Shown: positions 51,193-60,098 of the stretch, in pieces
How positions within the stretch are numbered: the stretch's first letter is position 1
Layout of the letters: each line of letters opens with the position of its first letter
From: an uncultured Eubacteriales bacterium
GTDB taxonomy: Bacteria; Bacillota; Clostridia; Oscillospirales; Oscillospiraceae
DNA: 64,000 bases
Assembly (NCBI GenBank): GCA_900079765.1
Contig: LT599017.1
Coordinates: 3,362,996 to 3,426,995 of the forward strand
Direction: 5' to 3'
Notes under the pieces: model-generated
Databases searched by the model: none
Told to the model about the DNA's origin: nothing
The model's input: only the letters and a program-made list of their open reading frames with translations
Made by a program: the position numbers and the translations under genes

Positions 51193-51312
51193 GGATGCGC
51201 TGTAGGAGAACGCTCCTACAACGCCCTGGAAATAGTGCAGAGGGAGACCATCGCAGGCCCCACCGGTACAAATGTCAATGACCTTACTGTCGCGTTAATT
51301 CATGTTATCTGA
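51193..51312 (+). pseudogene. C-terminal remnant of a glycerate kinase (MOFRL-type)
   Basis: After a TGA at 51190, the frame reads ERSYNALEIVQ and then AGPTGTNVNDLTVALI before a TGA at 51310. That is the conserved C-terminal end of glycerate 2-kinase (MOFRL domain) proteins. Upstream, in another frame (51050-51205), lies a 51-codon open stretch (RANLVICPDGD in it) with no ribosome binding site that I cannot assign. The rest of 51011-51515 contains no gene: it is decayed sequence, then the terminator at 51320 and the htrA promoter region. Confidence 0.6.
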
Positions 51313-51319
51313 CCATTTA

Positions 51320-51358
51320 AAACGCCGTGAACTATTGTGTTCCACGGCGTTTCTTTTT
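51320..51358 (+). terminator. Intrinsic terminator downstream of the glycerate kinase remnant
   Basis: Arms AAACGCCGTG (51320-51329) and CACGGCGTTT (51343-51352) followed by CTTTTTG. Confidence 0.8.
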
Positions 51359-51515
51359 GTATAATCTTGCCCGCTAACATGCCACAATACTAAAAATTCA
51401 AAAATCCTCTCATTTTTCTTCACGCTTTAGTCACAAATCTCGGTTATGATAGTCTTGTTAACAGGGGGAACACCCCGCCAAACGCACAATCCGTTTTAAC
51501 GAAGGAGCGGTTCAT

Positions 51516-52856
51516 ATGTATTACAGCAACTACAACGACTTTAACAGCAACCAGCCCCAGGAGACTTTCGAGGCGGCCGACTTCACGGTAGCCGAGGAGC
51601 CGCAGCTCCCCAAGAAAAAGAAAAGCAGACTCTGGCCCAAGGTGACCGCTCTGGCTGTGGCCTGTGCTTTGGTGGGCGGCCTAGCCGGCGGCGGAGCCGT
51701 GGCCCTGTGGGGCGGCGCCTCCGGCAGCACTACCATCTACGACGGCGACCATGCCCCCACAGTGGTGAGCGTCTTCAACACCACCCAGAACGAGCCTCTC
51801 ACCGCCGCTCAGATCTATGCCACCTATGTGGGCTCCACTGTGGGTATCACTACGGAGATCAAAACCACAAATATTTTCGGCCAGACAGTCCAGAACGCCG
51901 CCTCCGGTTCCGGTTTCGTCATCACCGCGGACGGCTACATTGTCACTAACTATCACGTGATCGACGGGGCCAGCAACATCGAGGTCAGCTTTATGGACGG
52001 CAAGAGCTACGTAGGCACTCTGGTGGGGGGCGACGAGGAGAACGACATTGCCGTTCTGAAAATCGAAGCCACTGGTCTCACCCCCGTGGTCATCGGCAGC
52101 TCTGACGATCTTGTGGTAGGCGACCAGGTTTTTGCCATTGGCAACCCCCTGGGTGAGCTGACATACTCCCTCACCGGTGGATACGTCTCCGCCCTCAACC
52201 GCAGCGTCACCATGGACGACGGCCGCCGCATGAACTATATTCAGACCGACACCGCCATTAACTCCGGCAACTCCGGCGGCCCCCTCTTCGACATCTACGG
52301 CCAGGTGGTAGGCATCGTCTCCGCAAAGCTCTCTAGCAGCAGCAACACCTCATCCGCCTCAGTGGAGGGCCTGGGCTTCGCCATCCCTATGGACGACGTG
52401 CAGAGCATGATCACCGACATTATTGAGCATGGCTACGTCACCGGGAAACCCTACATGGGCATCGTGGGAAGCAGCGTCAGCAGCGAGAGCCAGCGCTACG
52501 GCACCCCCGCGGGAGCCTACGTCATGGGTGTCGTCTCCGGCTCCAGCGCCGACAAGGCGGGCATCCAGAAGGGTGACATCATTACCAAGCTGGGTGATGC
52601 CGACATCACCTCCATGGATGACCTGCAGAGCGCCAACAAGGATTATAAGGCGGGAGACGCCGCCACTATTGTGGTCAACCGCTCGGGCCAGAGCGTCACC
52701 CTCTCCATCACGTTTGACGAGCGCACCACCGAGAATGAGGCCGCCTCCCAGGCTCTTCAGGACCAGCTCGACCAGGAGACGCAGCAGCAGACGCAGCAAC
52801 AGCAGCAACAGCAGCAGGGCGGCGGCTATGGCTACGGCTGGCCCTTCGGCTGGTAA
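51516..52856 (+). CDS. HtrA/DegP-type serine protease with PDZ domain
   Basis: A 446-residue membrane-anchored S1C protease acting outside the membrane on misfolded proteins. Order: cytoplasmic acidic/lysine-rich segment with KKKKSR, one helix (about 41-63), trypsin fold with His147 (TNYHVID), Asp177 (ENDIAVL) and Ser253 (NSGNSGGP), one PDZ (about 320-420), and a Gln-rich then Gly/Tyr-rich tail. AAGGAGCGG precedes the ATG. TATGAT (51445-51450) may be the promoter -10, with a poor -35, which would suit regulated transcription. Confidence 0.92.
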   Translation: MYYSNYNDFNSNQPQETFEAADFTVAEEPQLPKKKKSRLWPKVTALAVACALVGGLAGGGAVALWGGASGSTTIYDGDHAPTVVSVFNTTQNEPLTAAQIYATYVGSTVGITTEIKTTNIFGQTVQNAASGSGFVITADGYIVTNYHVIDGASNIEVSFMDGKSYVGTLVGGDEENDIAVLKIEATGLTPVVIGSSDDLVVGDQVFAIGNPLGELTYSLTGGYVSALNRSVTMDDGRRMNYIQTDTAINSGNSGGPLFDIYGQVVGIVSAKLSSSSNTSSASVEGLGFAIPMDDVQSMITDIIEHGYVTGKPYMGIVGSSVSSESQRYGTPAGAYVMGVVSGSSADKAGIQKGDIITKLGDADITSMDDLQSANKDYKAGDAATIVVNRSGQSVTLSITFDERTTENEAASQALQDQLDQETQQQTQQQQQQQQGGGYGYGWPFGW

Positions 52857-52867
52857 TCAAAGACAGC

Positions 52868-52902
52868 ACCACCCCGGCGCATAGGCGTCGGGGTGGTTTT
52901 TT
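52868..52902 (+). terminator. Intrinsic terminator after htrA
   Basis: Arms ACCACCCCG and CGGGGTGGT around a 12-base loop, followed by TTTTTT. Confidence 0.85.
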
Positions 52903-52961
52903 GTTCTAACATTGTTTTTGAAGGGCGATTTTCTTATGTTAGAATTATTTCCGAATTCTTA

Positions 52962-53000
52962 GAACAGATGTTTGCAATCCAAGAAAATGTATGTTATACT
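52962..53000 (+). promoter_or_regulatory. LexA box and promoter of lexA
   Basis: GAACAGATGTTT (52962-52973) matches the Gram-positive SOS box GAAC-N4-GTT(C/T). It overlaps the -35 TTGCAA (52972-52977); TATACT (52995-53000) is 17 bases downstream. LexA bound there would block RNA polymerase, giving the usual autoregulation. Confidence 0.8.
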
Positions 53001-53045
53001 GAAGCCGTAAGAATGTATACTTCGTGCCCACAAGGAGGGTCTGCC

Positions 53046-53663
53046 ATGAAAACACTGTCGCCCAAACAGCAGCAGATCTATGATTATATTGTCTCTTTTC
53101 AGTCCGTCCACGGGTATCCCCCTTCTGTCCGGGAGATCGGGGAGGCGGTGGGGCTTAAGTCCCCTTCCACCGTCCACTTCCACCTGAAGGGCCTGGAGGA
53201 GAAGGGCCTTATTACCAAGGCCGAGGGGAAGACCCGGGCCATCACGGTAAGCCAGCCCCAGCGCCGCCCTATCGCCGAGGAGGAGGACGCCCACGTGAAC
53301 CTAGTACCCGTAGTGGGCAGCGTGGCCGCCGGTAGCCCCATCCTGGCGGAGGAGTGCATCGAGGACTATCTGACCTTCGACACCGACGGTCTGGAGGGGG
53401 AGCATTTCGCCCTGCGGGTCCGGGGCGAGTCCATGCTCAACGCCGGCATCTTGCCCGGGGACCTTGTGGTGGTGCACCGGCAGGCGGACGCCCGCAACGG
53501 GGAGATTGTGGTCGCCCTCTTTGAGGATGAGGCCACGGTGAAGACCCTGCGCCGCAAGGATGGGCACATTTGGCTCATGCCCGAAAACCCGGAGTACGAG
53601 CCCATTGACGGCGACCACGCCGAGCTCCTGGGCAAAGTGGTCGCGGTGGTGCGGAAGTATTAG
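53046..53663 (+). CDS. lexA: LexA repressor
   Basis: A 205-residue SOS repressor. N-terminal winged helix (about 1-65; PPSVREIGEAVGLKSPSTVHFHL), cleavage site Ala95-Gly96 (VAAGSP), and latent protease with Ser129 and Lys166. RecA-ssDNA triggers self-cleavage and derepression. The ATG at 53046 has AAGGAGGGT; the longer ORF starts inside the promoter region. A LexA box stands upstream. The VOC, ogt and exoA genes that follow may partly share its transcript. Confidence 0.95.
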   Translation: MKTLSPKQQQIYDYIVSFQSVHGYPPSVREIGEAVGLKSPSTVHFHLKGLEEKGLITKAEGKTRAITVSQPQRRPIAEEEDAHVNLVPVVGSVAAGSPILAEECIEDYLTFDTDGLEGEHFALRVRGESMLNAGILPGDLVVVHRQADARNGEIVVALFEDEATVKTLRRKDGHIWLMPENPEYEPIDGDHAELLGKVVAVVRKY

Positions 53664-53711
53664 GAAACGCGGGGCAGCGGGCTAAGACCCGGAACGTGAC
53701 AGGGAGACAAT

Positions 53712-54152
53712 ATGCGACCTAAAATCGACCACATTGAATTAACCGTGTCCGACCTCAGCCGGGCGGAGCGGTTTTACGACGCCCTTTTGCCTCTTTTAGG
53801 TTTTGACCTGAAGCATAAGAGCCGGAGCGAGTTTCCTGAGTTTGAGCACATTGAGATAGACTATGGCACCGCTGACTTCAGTCTGGGGCTGGTCTCCCCC
53901 CGTCCGGCACTGAGGGATGCTTCCGTCTGCCGCCGCAGGCCCGGTGCTGTGCACCATCTTGCGTTTGCTGCCGGAAGCAGCGACGAGGTGGACGCGCTTT
54001 ATGAAAAGGTACGGACCATCCGGGGTGTCACCATCGTGTCTCCGCCCAGGCTTTACCCAGAGTATACTCCCGACTACTATGCCTTTTTCTTTAAAGACAC
54101 CGAGGGCGTAAAACTCGAGATCACCTGCTTTGACCGCCCCTCCTACTATTGA
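53712..54152 (+). CDS. VOC/glyoxalase family protein
   Basis: A 146-residue two-module VOC protein: IDHIELTVSDLSRAERFYD opens module one, HHLAFAA and GVKLEIT carry the second module's likely metal ligands (His, Glu). This fold serves lactoylglutathione lyases, dioxygenases and binding proteins; the substrate is not visible. GGGAGAC lies before the ATG. Confidence 0.8.
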   Translation: MRPKIDHIELTVSDLSRAERFYDALLPLLGFDLKHKSRSEFPEFEHIEIDYGTADFSLGLVSPRPALRDASVCRRRPGAVHHLAFAAGSSDEVDALYEKVRTIRGVTIVSPPRLYPEYTPDYYAFFFKDTEGVKLEITCFDRPSYY

Positions 54153-54161
54153 GGTATTGCT

Positions 54162-54623
54162 ATGGACTTTATTTTGTTTGACACGCCCTACGGCAGAATG
54201 GGTCTCGTCGAGGAATCGGGGGTCATTGTCCGCCTCTACCTCCCCAACGAGGGCACGCCCCGCATTGCCGAGCACGAAACCCCTCTCCTGGTAAAGGGGA
54301 AACGCCAGCTTATGGAGTATTTCGACGGAGCACGCAGGGAGTTCGATCTGCCTCTACGCTCCGAGGGCACAGAATTCCGCAAAAAGGTGTGGAAGGCTCT
54401 GCTGGACATCCCCTATGGCGCTACCATTTCCTACGGGCAGCTTGCCGTCAACGTGGGCAACCCCAAGGCTGTCCGGGCCGTTGGGCAGGCAAACCACCAT
54501 AACCCCATCCCCATCCTCATCCCCTGTCACCGCGTTGTGGGGTCAAATGGAACCCTCACCGGGTACGGCGGCGGGATGGAGCTTAAGCGGCAGTTGCTGG
54601 ATTTGGAGCAGGAGGGCGGATAG
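54162..54623 (+). CDS. ogt: Methylated-DNA-[protein]-cysteine S-methyltransferase
   Basis: A 153-residue suicide alkyltransferase repairing O6-alkylguanine. PCHRVVGSNG places the acceptor at Cys122; GATISYGQLA is the Arg-finger/helix region. It follows the VOC gene by nine bases and sits next to lexA and exoA, a small DNA-repair group. Confidence 0.93.
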   Translation: MDFILFDTPYGRMGLVEESGVIVRLYLPNEGTPRIAEHETPLLVKGKRQLMEYFDGARREFDLPLRSEGTEFRKKVWKALLDIPYGATISYGQLAVNVGNPKAVRAVGQANHHNPIPILIPCHRVVGSNGTLTGYGGGMELKRQLLDLEQEGG

Positions 54624-54653
54624 CCCCCCTACAATAGGAAAGGAGCACCCCCT

Positions 54654-54878
54654 ATGAAAAAATTGATCGCCGCGGGTAACCGTTACCTCAAGGAGATGGA
54701 TCTGAACGACGTGGCCCTGCTGAAGATTTGTCTGACCGCGCTGGGCGTACTTATTGGGCTGGGTGGCTCCATGCGGCATAAAAAGAGCATGAGCCTACTG
54801 GCGGGTTTTGCCTTTGTGGGCGCCTGGATCCCCCTCATGGCGAAGTTTTTCAGGGTCATACTCACAGCGGAGGAATAA
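54654..54878 (+). CDS. Small membrane protein of unknown function
   Basis: A 74-residue protein with two hydrophobic segments (about 20-38 and 47-66), basic between them. AAAGGAG eight bases before the ATG. It is not a recognised family; clostridial relatives are sometimes labelled phosphate ABC permease, which I do not regard as reliable. It is three bases from the DUF6440 gene. Confidence 0.65.
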   Translation: MKKLIAAGNRYLKEMDLNDVALLKICLTALGVLIGLGGSMRHKKSMSLLAGFAFVGAWIPLMAKFFRVILTAEE

Positions 54879-54881
54879 GGG

Positions 54882-55088
54882 ATGGGAAAACAGAAGCGCT
54901 TCCAAATCGTACACGAGGAGAGCGTCTCCATGATGTTCGCTGCTGTCGTCCTGCTGGACACGCTTACCGGCGTGCTCTACCTCCAGACCAATTACAGCGG
55001 GGCGGCTGGTGGCCTCACGCCCCTGCTGGGACAGGACGGCAAGCCGGTAATTTGGGAAGTGGAGCGTCTGGAGGAGGACGAGAAGTGA
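54882..55088 (+). CDS. DUF6440 small protein
   Basis: A 68-residue protein with the DUF6440 pattern: RFQIVHEES, a [10 protein letters not shown] centre, then [14 protein letters not shown]. Function unknown. Its TGA overlaps the GTG of exoA. Confidence 0.75.
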   Translation: MGKQKRFQIVHEESVSMMFAAVVLLDTLTGVLYLQTNYSGAAGGLTPLLGQDGKPVIWEVERLEEDEK

Positions 55089-55837
55089 AACTGATCTCTT
55101 GGAACGTGAATGGCCTGAGGGCCTGCTTGAACAAGGGGTTTTTAGACTCCTTCGCGGCGCTGGACGCCGATGTCTTCTGCCTCCAGGAGACAAAAATGCA
55201 GCCCGGACAGGCCGAGGTGGACCTGCCGGGCTATCAGGAATTTTGGAACAGTGCGGAAAAGAAGGGATACTCGGGCACGGCGGTCTTCACCCGGGTGCCG
55301 CCTCTGAACGTTACTTATGGTATCGGCTCCTCCGCCCATGACGGGGAGGGCCGGGCCATTACGATGGAGTTTGAGGACTTTTTCCTTGTGACCTGTTACA
55401 CTCCCAATGCCCAGCGGGAACTGACCCGTCTGGCCTACCGCATGGAGTGGGAGGACGAATTCCGTGCTTACCTCAAGGGATTGGATGGGAAAAAGCCGGT
55501 GGTCCTCTGTGGAGATTTGAACGTGGCCCACCAGGAGATCGATCTTAAGAACTTCAAATCCAACCGGGGCAATGCCGGGTTTACCGATGAGGAGCGCGGC
55601 AAGATGACCGAGCTGCTCTCCGCCGGTTTTGTGGACTCCTTCCGCCACCTCTACCCCGACCGGACGGGGGCCTATTCCTGGTGGAGCTACATGGGCAGCG
55701 CCCGGGAGAAGAACGTGGGCTGGAGAATCGACTACTTTATCGTGTCTGACTCCATTAAGGGCGAAATCAAGGAGAGCAGCATCTACCCCGAGATCCAGGG
55801 CAGCGACCACTGCCCGGTGGGGCTGGAGATTTTTTAG
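55085..55837 (+). CDS. exoA: Exodeoxyribonuclease III (AP endonuclease)
   Basis: A 250-residue EEP-fold nuclease cutting abasic sites and 3' blocks in base-excision repair. [11 protein letters not shown], the metal Glu in FCLQETK, GDLNVAH, and SDHCPVGL are all seen. It starts at GTG overlapping the previous stop with GGAGGA upstream. Confidence 0.95.
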   Translation: MKLISWNVNGLRACLNKGFLDSFAALDADVFCLQETKMQPGQAEVDLPGYQEFWNSAEKKGYSGTAVFTRVPPLNVTYGIGSSAHDGEGRAITMEFEDFFLVTCYTPNAQRELTRLAYRMEWEDEFRAYLKGLDGKKPVVLCGDLNVAHQEIDLKNFKSNRGNAGFTDEERGKMTELLSAGFVDSFRHLYPDRTGAYSWWSYMGSAREKNVGWRIDYFIVSDSIKGEIKESSIYPEIQGSDHCPVGLEIF

Positions 55838-55882
55838 AAAACAGAGCGCTGTCGCCCTTTTGGGTGACAGCGCTCTGTTTTC
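55837..55882. terminator. Bidirectional intrinsic terminator
   Basis: Arms of 21 bases (55837-55857 and 55862-55882, one mismatch) and T/A runs on both flanks, between the convergent exoA and M16 genes. Confidence 0.88.
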
Positions 55883-55885
55883 CAC

Positions 55886-57142
55886 CTATTGGACACTGCG
55901 CAGATACTCCCGGTAGGATTCCTCACTCCCCACCCGTCCCACAGCGGAGAGGGAGGCGCGGGAAAAGTCAAACATGGTCCCCGCCAGGCGTCGAACACCC
56001 TCCACAGTGACGGCGTCATAGGCGGCGATAATCCCGCCGGGCTCCAGAACGAACCCGGTAAGCAGCTCGCTCCGGCCCAGGTTGGACATCCGGGCCTGGG
56101 TGGACTCCAGGCCCATAAGGACATTGGCCTTGGATTGCTCCCTGGCCCGGTCCAGCTCGGCCTGGGTGACGCCGCAGTCGGCGAACTCCTTCACGGCTGC
56201 CACAATGGTGTCCAGGGCCTCCCGTTCCATATCCCTGCCCAGGGCGGTGTAGACGGCGAAGAGCCCGGTCTCGGCGTGCCCTGCGCCATAGGAGTAGACC
56301 GAGTAGCACAGACCCCGTTTCTCCCGCACCTCCTGCCACAGGCGGGAGGACATGCCCCCACCCAAAATGGAGGAGAGGAGCTGGAGGGTAAAGCGGTCTG
56401 CGTGCCCGTAGGGGAGACTGGGGAAGGCCAGAGTCAGGTGGTTCTGCTCAGTGGCCTTTTTCCTCACGGTGACGGCGCTCTGATAGGCGGCGGCCTTTCC
56501 CAGCGGGCAGACGCCGGAGGAGACGGTGGTGAAACGGGCCTTCAGCTCGGCCACGTCGTCTTCGGAAAAGCTGCCGGCCAGGGACACCACCACGTCCCCC
56601 GCCAAGTAATGGGAGGCCATGTAGCTCTTGAGCGAAGCCCCCGTCATCTTCTCCAGGGTGGCCTTTTTGCCCAGGATGGGCCGGGCCAACGCGCTGCCCT
56701 TGTAGACGGCGGCTGCCAGCCTCTCGGAACAGATGTCCTCCGGGTTATCCTCGTACATGCCGATCTCCTCCAGGATGACCCCCCGTTCGGTCTGCACGTC
56801 CCCCTCGTCGAACTTGGAGGAGAAGAACATGTCGCAGAGGATGTCGGTAGCCTGAGGGAGGTGGCTGTCCAACACCCGGGCGTAAAAGCAGGTATTCTCC
56901 TTGGTGGTGAAGGCGTTGATCTGCCCGCCCACCGCATCCATCTCCTCGGCAAGCTGGGCGGCGGTGCGCTTTGCGGTGCCCTTGAAGACCATGTGCTCAA
57001 TGAAATGTGCCGCGCCGCTCTCCCCCGCAGCCTCGTGACGGGAGCCGGTGCCCACCCAGATGCCGATGGCCGCCGAGCGGATGGCGGGGACGTGCTCGGT
57101 GAGGATGCGCACACCGTTGGGCAAGGTTATCTTTTCATACAT
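55886..57142 (-). CDS. M16 family zinc protease
   Basis: A 418-residue pitrilysin-family peptidase. The inverted zinc motif HFIEH (46-50) and the distal Glu in LEEIGMYEDNP (about residues 120-130) are intact, so it should be active; an R/Y pair in the C-terminal half (SSRLWQEVREKRGLCYSVYSY) completes the pocket. It is a processing peptidase in the pnp neighbourhood of many Firmicutes. AAGGAGG precedes the ATG at 57142. Confidence 0.88.
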   Translation of the reverse strand: MYEKITLPNGVRILTEHVPAIRSAAIGIWVGTGSRHEAAGESGAAHFIEHMVFKGTAKRTAAQLAEEMDAVGGQINAFTTKENTCFYARVLDSHLPQATDILCDMFFSSKFDEGDVQTERGVILEEIGMYEDNPEDICSERLAAAVYKGSALARPILGKKATLEKMTGASLKSYMASHYLAGDVVVSLAGSFSEDDVAELKARFTTVSSGVCPLGKAAAYQSAVTVRKKATEQNHLTLAFPSLPYGHADRFTLQLLSSILGGGMSSRLWQEVREKRGLCYSVYSYGAGHAETGLFAVYTALGRDMEREALDTIVAAVKEFADCGVTQAELDRAREQSKANVLMGLESTQARMSNLGRSELLTGFVLEPGGIIAAYDAVTVEGVRRLAGTMFDFSRASLSAVGRVGSEESYREYLRSVQ

Positions 57143-57214
57143 TGGGAATCCTCCTTGGGACGGCGGCCGCCATGTAAGGCGGCGCATTATGGGCGGCTAT
57201 GCCGCTTTTTATGG

Positions 57215-57250
57215 AAAAACCGGGCGGGCTTTTGCCCGCCCGGTCTATTT
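57215..57250 (-). terminator. Terminator after pnp
   Basis: Arms ACCGGGCGGGC (57219-57229) and GCCCGCCCGGT (57234-57244) with TTTTT on the minus strand. Confidence 0.85.
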
Positions 57251-57262
57251 TAACCGTTTTCT

Positions 57263-59413
57263 TTACTTTACGCTCTCGCCGGCGGCCTTTATGGCCTCAA
57301 TCTCCTTAATGGCATCCTTGTAGGAGAGGTTCACGCGGCCCTTCTCGTCGATCTCGGTGACCTTAACCCAGATCATGTCGCCAATGTTGACCACGTCCTC
57401 CACTTTCTCCACACGGCGGTCGGAGAGTTTGGAAATGTGGACCATGCCGTCCTTGCCCGGGGCGAGCTCCACGAACGCACCGAAGGTGAGGATGCGAACC
57501 ACCTTGCCATAGTAGAGCTGGCCCACCTCGGGGACGAAGACGATCATGTCGATCATCTTCTTGGCGGCCTCGCAGCTCACGGCGTCGGGGGAGGCGATGT
57601 GGATGGTTCCGTCGTCCTCGATGTCGATCTGGGCGCCGGACTCGGCGGTGATTTTCTGGATCACGCTGCCGCCCTTGCCGATGACCTCGCGGATCTTGTC
57701 GGGGTCAATCTTGATGGTGAGCATCTTGGGGGCGTACTTACTCACCTCGGCGCGGGGCTCGGCGATGCAGGGGAGCATGACCTCGTCCAGAATGGCGAAC
57801 CGGGCGTCCTTGGTAATGTCCAGGGCCTCCTTGATGATCTCGTGGGTCAAGCCGTCGTTCTTCAGGTCCATCTGGATGGCGGTAATGCCCTTCTTGGTGC
57901 CAGCGACCTTAAAGTCCATCTCGCCGTGGAAGTCCTCCACACCCTGGATGTCGATAAAGGTCTGGAAAGAGCCGTCGTCATCCTGGATAAGACCGGAGGA
58001 GATGCCGGCCACGGGGGCCTTGATGGGCACGCCCGCATCCATCAGGGCGAGGGTGGAGCCACAGATGGAGCCCTGGCTGGTGGAGCCGTTGGAGGAGAGG
58101 ACCTCGCTTACGACACGGATGGCGTAGGGGAACTCGTCCTGACTGGGAAGGACGGGCTCAAGCGCCCGCTCGGCGAGGTAGCCGTGGCCGTACTCCCGGC
58201 GGTTGGTGGCGCGGGGGGCACGAGCCTCACCCACGGAGTAGGGGGGGAAGTTGTAGTGGTGCATATAGCGCTTCTCCTCCTCCTCCCAGATGGTGTCCAG
58301 CTTCTGGGCGGCGGAGAGGGTGTTCAGGGTGGCGATGGAGAGGACCTGGGTCTGGCCGCGGGTAAAGAGGCCGGAGCCATGGACGCGGGGCAGTATGCCC
58401 ACCTCGGCACCCAGGGGACGGATCTCGTTCTTCTGGCGGCCATCCACGCGGTGGCCCTCCAGGAGCCAGGCCTTGACGATCTTCTTCTGGAACTTGTAGG
58501 TGAACTCCTCCAGGTACTTGTCCATATCGGGGTACTGCTCCAGATACTTCTCGTGCCAGTGGTCGATCATGGCATTCCAGCGCGTCTCGCGGACGTTCTT
58601 GTCGTCGGTATCCATGGCGGCCTTTGCCTCGTCCATAAAGTTGGCGACGATGTCGTCAAAGAGCTCCTGGTTAAAGTCGGCGTGCTCGTACTCCATCTTG
58701 GGCTTGCCGATTTCGGCCACAATGCCGTTGATGAAAGCTACCTGCTTCTTAATCTCCTCGTGGGCCTTGACGATACCCTCATACATGATATCGTCGGGGA
58801 TCTCCTTTGCTCCCGCCTCGATCATGACCACCTTGTTCTGGGTAGCGGCGACGGTCACGTCCATCTGGGAGTTGTGGCGCTGCTCCTGGGTGGGATTGAA
58901 GACAATCTGCCCGTCCACGTAGCCCACCTCCAGGCAGCCGATAGGGCCGGCGAAGGGGATGTCGGAGTAGCTCAGGCAGGCGGACACGCCGATCATGGCG
59001 GTCACTTCGGGGGAGCAGTCGTAGTCCACGCTCATGACGGTGCAGGTAATAGCCACGTCGTTGCGGAAGTCATAGGGGAACAGGGGGCGCATGGGCCGGT
59101 CGATGAGGCGGGCGGCCAGCACGGCAGGCAGGCTGGGGCGGCCCTCACGGCGCATGAAAGAGCCGGGGATACGGCCTACAGCGTACAGTTTCTCCTCAAA
59201 CTCCACGGAGAGGGGGAAGAAGTCGATGCCGTCACGGGGCCGGGCGCTGGCGCAGATGGCCACGTGAACGGTGGTATCGCCGTATTTGACCAGGGCGGCG
59301 GCGTTGGCCAGCTCCGCGGTCTTACCCACCTCAATGGAGAAGGGGCGGCCGGCGATCTCGGTCTTGAATATCTTGTGGTTGGGGAATTGCTTTTGATGGA
59401 TAATGGTTGACAT
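57263..59413 (-). CDS. pnp: Polynucleotide phosphorylase
   Basis: A 716-residue 3'-5' phosphorolytic exoribonuclease: two RNase PH domains (about 10-225 and 320-550), a linker helical domain, KH (about 560-620, VIGKGGSVIQKI) and S1 (about 630-700, GMVHISKLSDRR). AAAGGAGGACG precedes the ATG at 59413. A long hairpin (59461-59516) sits 48 bases upstream in its leader, and rpsO is the next gene up, the classical rpsO-pnp order. Confidence 0.96.
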   Translation of the reverse strand: MSTIIHQKQFPNHKIFKTEIAGRPFSIEVGKTAELANAAALVKYGDTTVHVAICASARPRDGIDFFPLSVEFEEKLYAVGRIPGSFMRREGRPSLPAVLAARLIDRPMRPLFPYDFRNDVAITCTVMSVDYDCSPEVTAMIGVSACLSYSDIPFAGPIGCLEVGYVDGQIVFNPTQEQRHNSQMDVTVAATQNKVVMIEAGAKEIPDDIMYEGIVKAHEEIKKQVAFINGIVAEIGKPKMEYEHADFNQELFDDIVANFMDEAKAAMDTDDKNVRETRWNAMIDHWHEKYLEQYPDMDKYLEEFTYKFQKKIVKAWLLEGHRVDGRQKNEIRPLGAEVGILPRVHGSGLFTRGQTQVLSIATLNTLSAAQKLDTIWEEEEKRYMHHYNFPPYSVGEARAPRATNRREYGHGYLAERALEPVLPSQDEFPYAIRVVSEVLSSNGSTSQGSICGSTLALMDAGVPIKAPVAGISSGLIQDDDGSFQTFIDIQGVEDFHGEMDFKVAGTKKGITAIQMDLKNDGLTHEIIKEALDITKDARFAILDEVMLPCIAEPRAEVSKYAPKMLTIKIDPDKIREVIGKGGSVIQKITAESGAQIDIEDDGTIHIASPDAVSCEAAKKMIDMIVFVPEVGQLYYGKVVRILTFGAFVELAPGKDGMVHISKLSDRRVEKVEDVVNIGDMIWVKVTEIDEKGRVNLSYKDAIKEIEAIKAAGESVK

Positions 59414-59460
59414 GGATGCGTCCTCCTTTTTTTGTGGGCGCACAGGAGACCTAGAATGCC

Positions 59461-59516
59461 TTTTAGCATTTGAATTTATCTCCGATACACCTCGGGAATA
59501 AATTCAACTGCTAAAA
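59461..59516 (-). promoter_or_regulatory. Long hairpin in the pnp leader
   Basis: TTTTAGCA (59461-59468) pairs with TGCTAAAA (59509-59516) and TGAATTTAT (59471-59479) with ATAAATTCA (59498-59506), closed by a small GC loop. A double-stranded leader cut by RNase III controls pnp in E. coli; a similar role here is inferred. Confidence 0.6.
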
Positions 59517-59558
59517 AAGCGTTCCGCTCCTGCGCGCGGTGAATGGGTGAATGGCAGA

Positions 59559-59588
59559 AAGGGTGGCGCGGAAAACCACGCCACCCTT
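59559..59588 (-). terminator. Partial terminator between rpsO and pnp
   Basis: Arms AAGGGTGGCG (59559-59568) and CGCCACCCTT (59579-59588), only TTT after it. It would allow some read-through. Confidence 0.65.
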
Positions 59589-59599
59589 CAATTGGCTGC

Positions 59600-59866
59600 T
59601 TACTTACGAATGCCCAGCTTGGCGATGATGGCACGATAGCGCTCGATGTCCTTCGCCATCAGATAATCCAGCATCTTGCGGCGCTTGCCGACCATCTTGA
59701 GCAGACCGCGGCGGCTGTGGTTATCGTGGGTGTGGATCTTCAGGTGCTCGGTCAGCTCGGTGATGCGAGCGGTGAGAATAGCGATCTGCACCTCGGGAGA
59801 GCCGGTATCGGTCTCGTGGGTGCGGTTCTGCTCGATGACAGCTGTCTTTTCGTCCTTACGGATCAT
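59600..59866 (-). CDS. rpsO: 30S ribosomal protein S15
   Basis: The 88-residue uS15 protein, helix-rich, with [15 protein letters not shown] and [17 protein letters not shown]. It binds 16S rRNA helix 22 and can repress its own mRNA. The ATG at 59866 has AAAGGTGG upstream. It leads the pnp operon. Confidence 0.97.
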   Translation of the reverse strand: MIRKDEKTAVIEQNRTHETDTGSPEVQIAILTARITELTEHLKIHTHDNHSRRGLLKMVGKRRKMLDYLMAKDIERYRAIIAKLGIRK

Positions 59867-59992
59867 GGGGATTCCACCTTTCAAATATTCTGCCTGAGGA
59901 CTGAGTAGTGGGAGGGTGAATCCCCCGCGTGAAAGCGGGCAATGACCCCAAAACTAAGTCACAAGGCGTCTTCACACATTGCGTGCTTTGCA

Positions 59993-60021
59993 AGTGTACC
60001 ACAAATTGCGGAAAGTGTAAA
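59993..60021 (-). promoter_or_regulatory. Sigma-A type promoter of the rpsO-pnp operon
   Basis: TTTACA (60021-60016), 17 bases, TACACT (59998-59993) on the minus strand. About 125 leader bases follow before rpsO. Confidence 0.8.
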
Positions 60022-60098
60022 GGAATTTTTCGTTTTCCAGGCGTTTTATTTTACTTTTATGATAGATAGTGGGCAATAGGGGCGGGTTTCGTCTTCGC

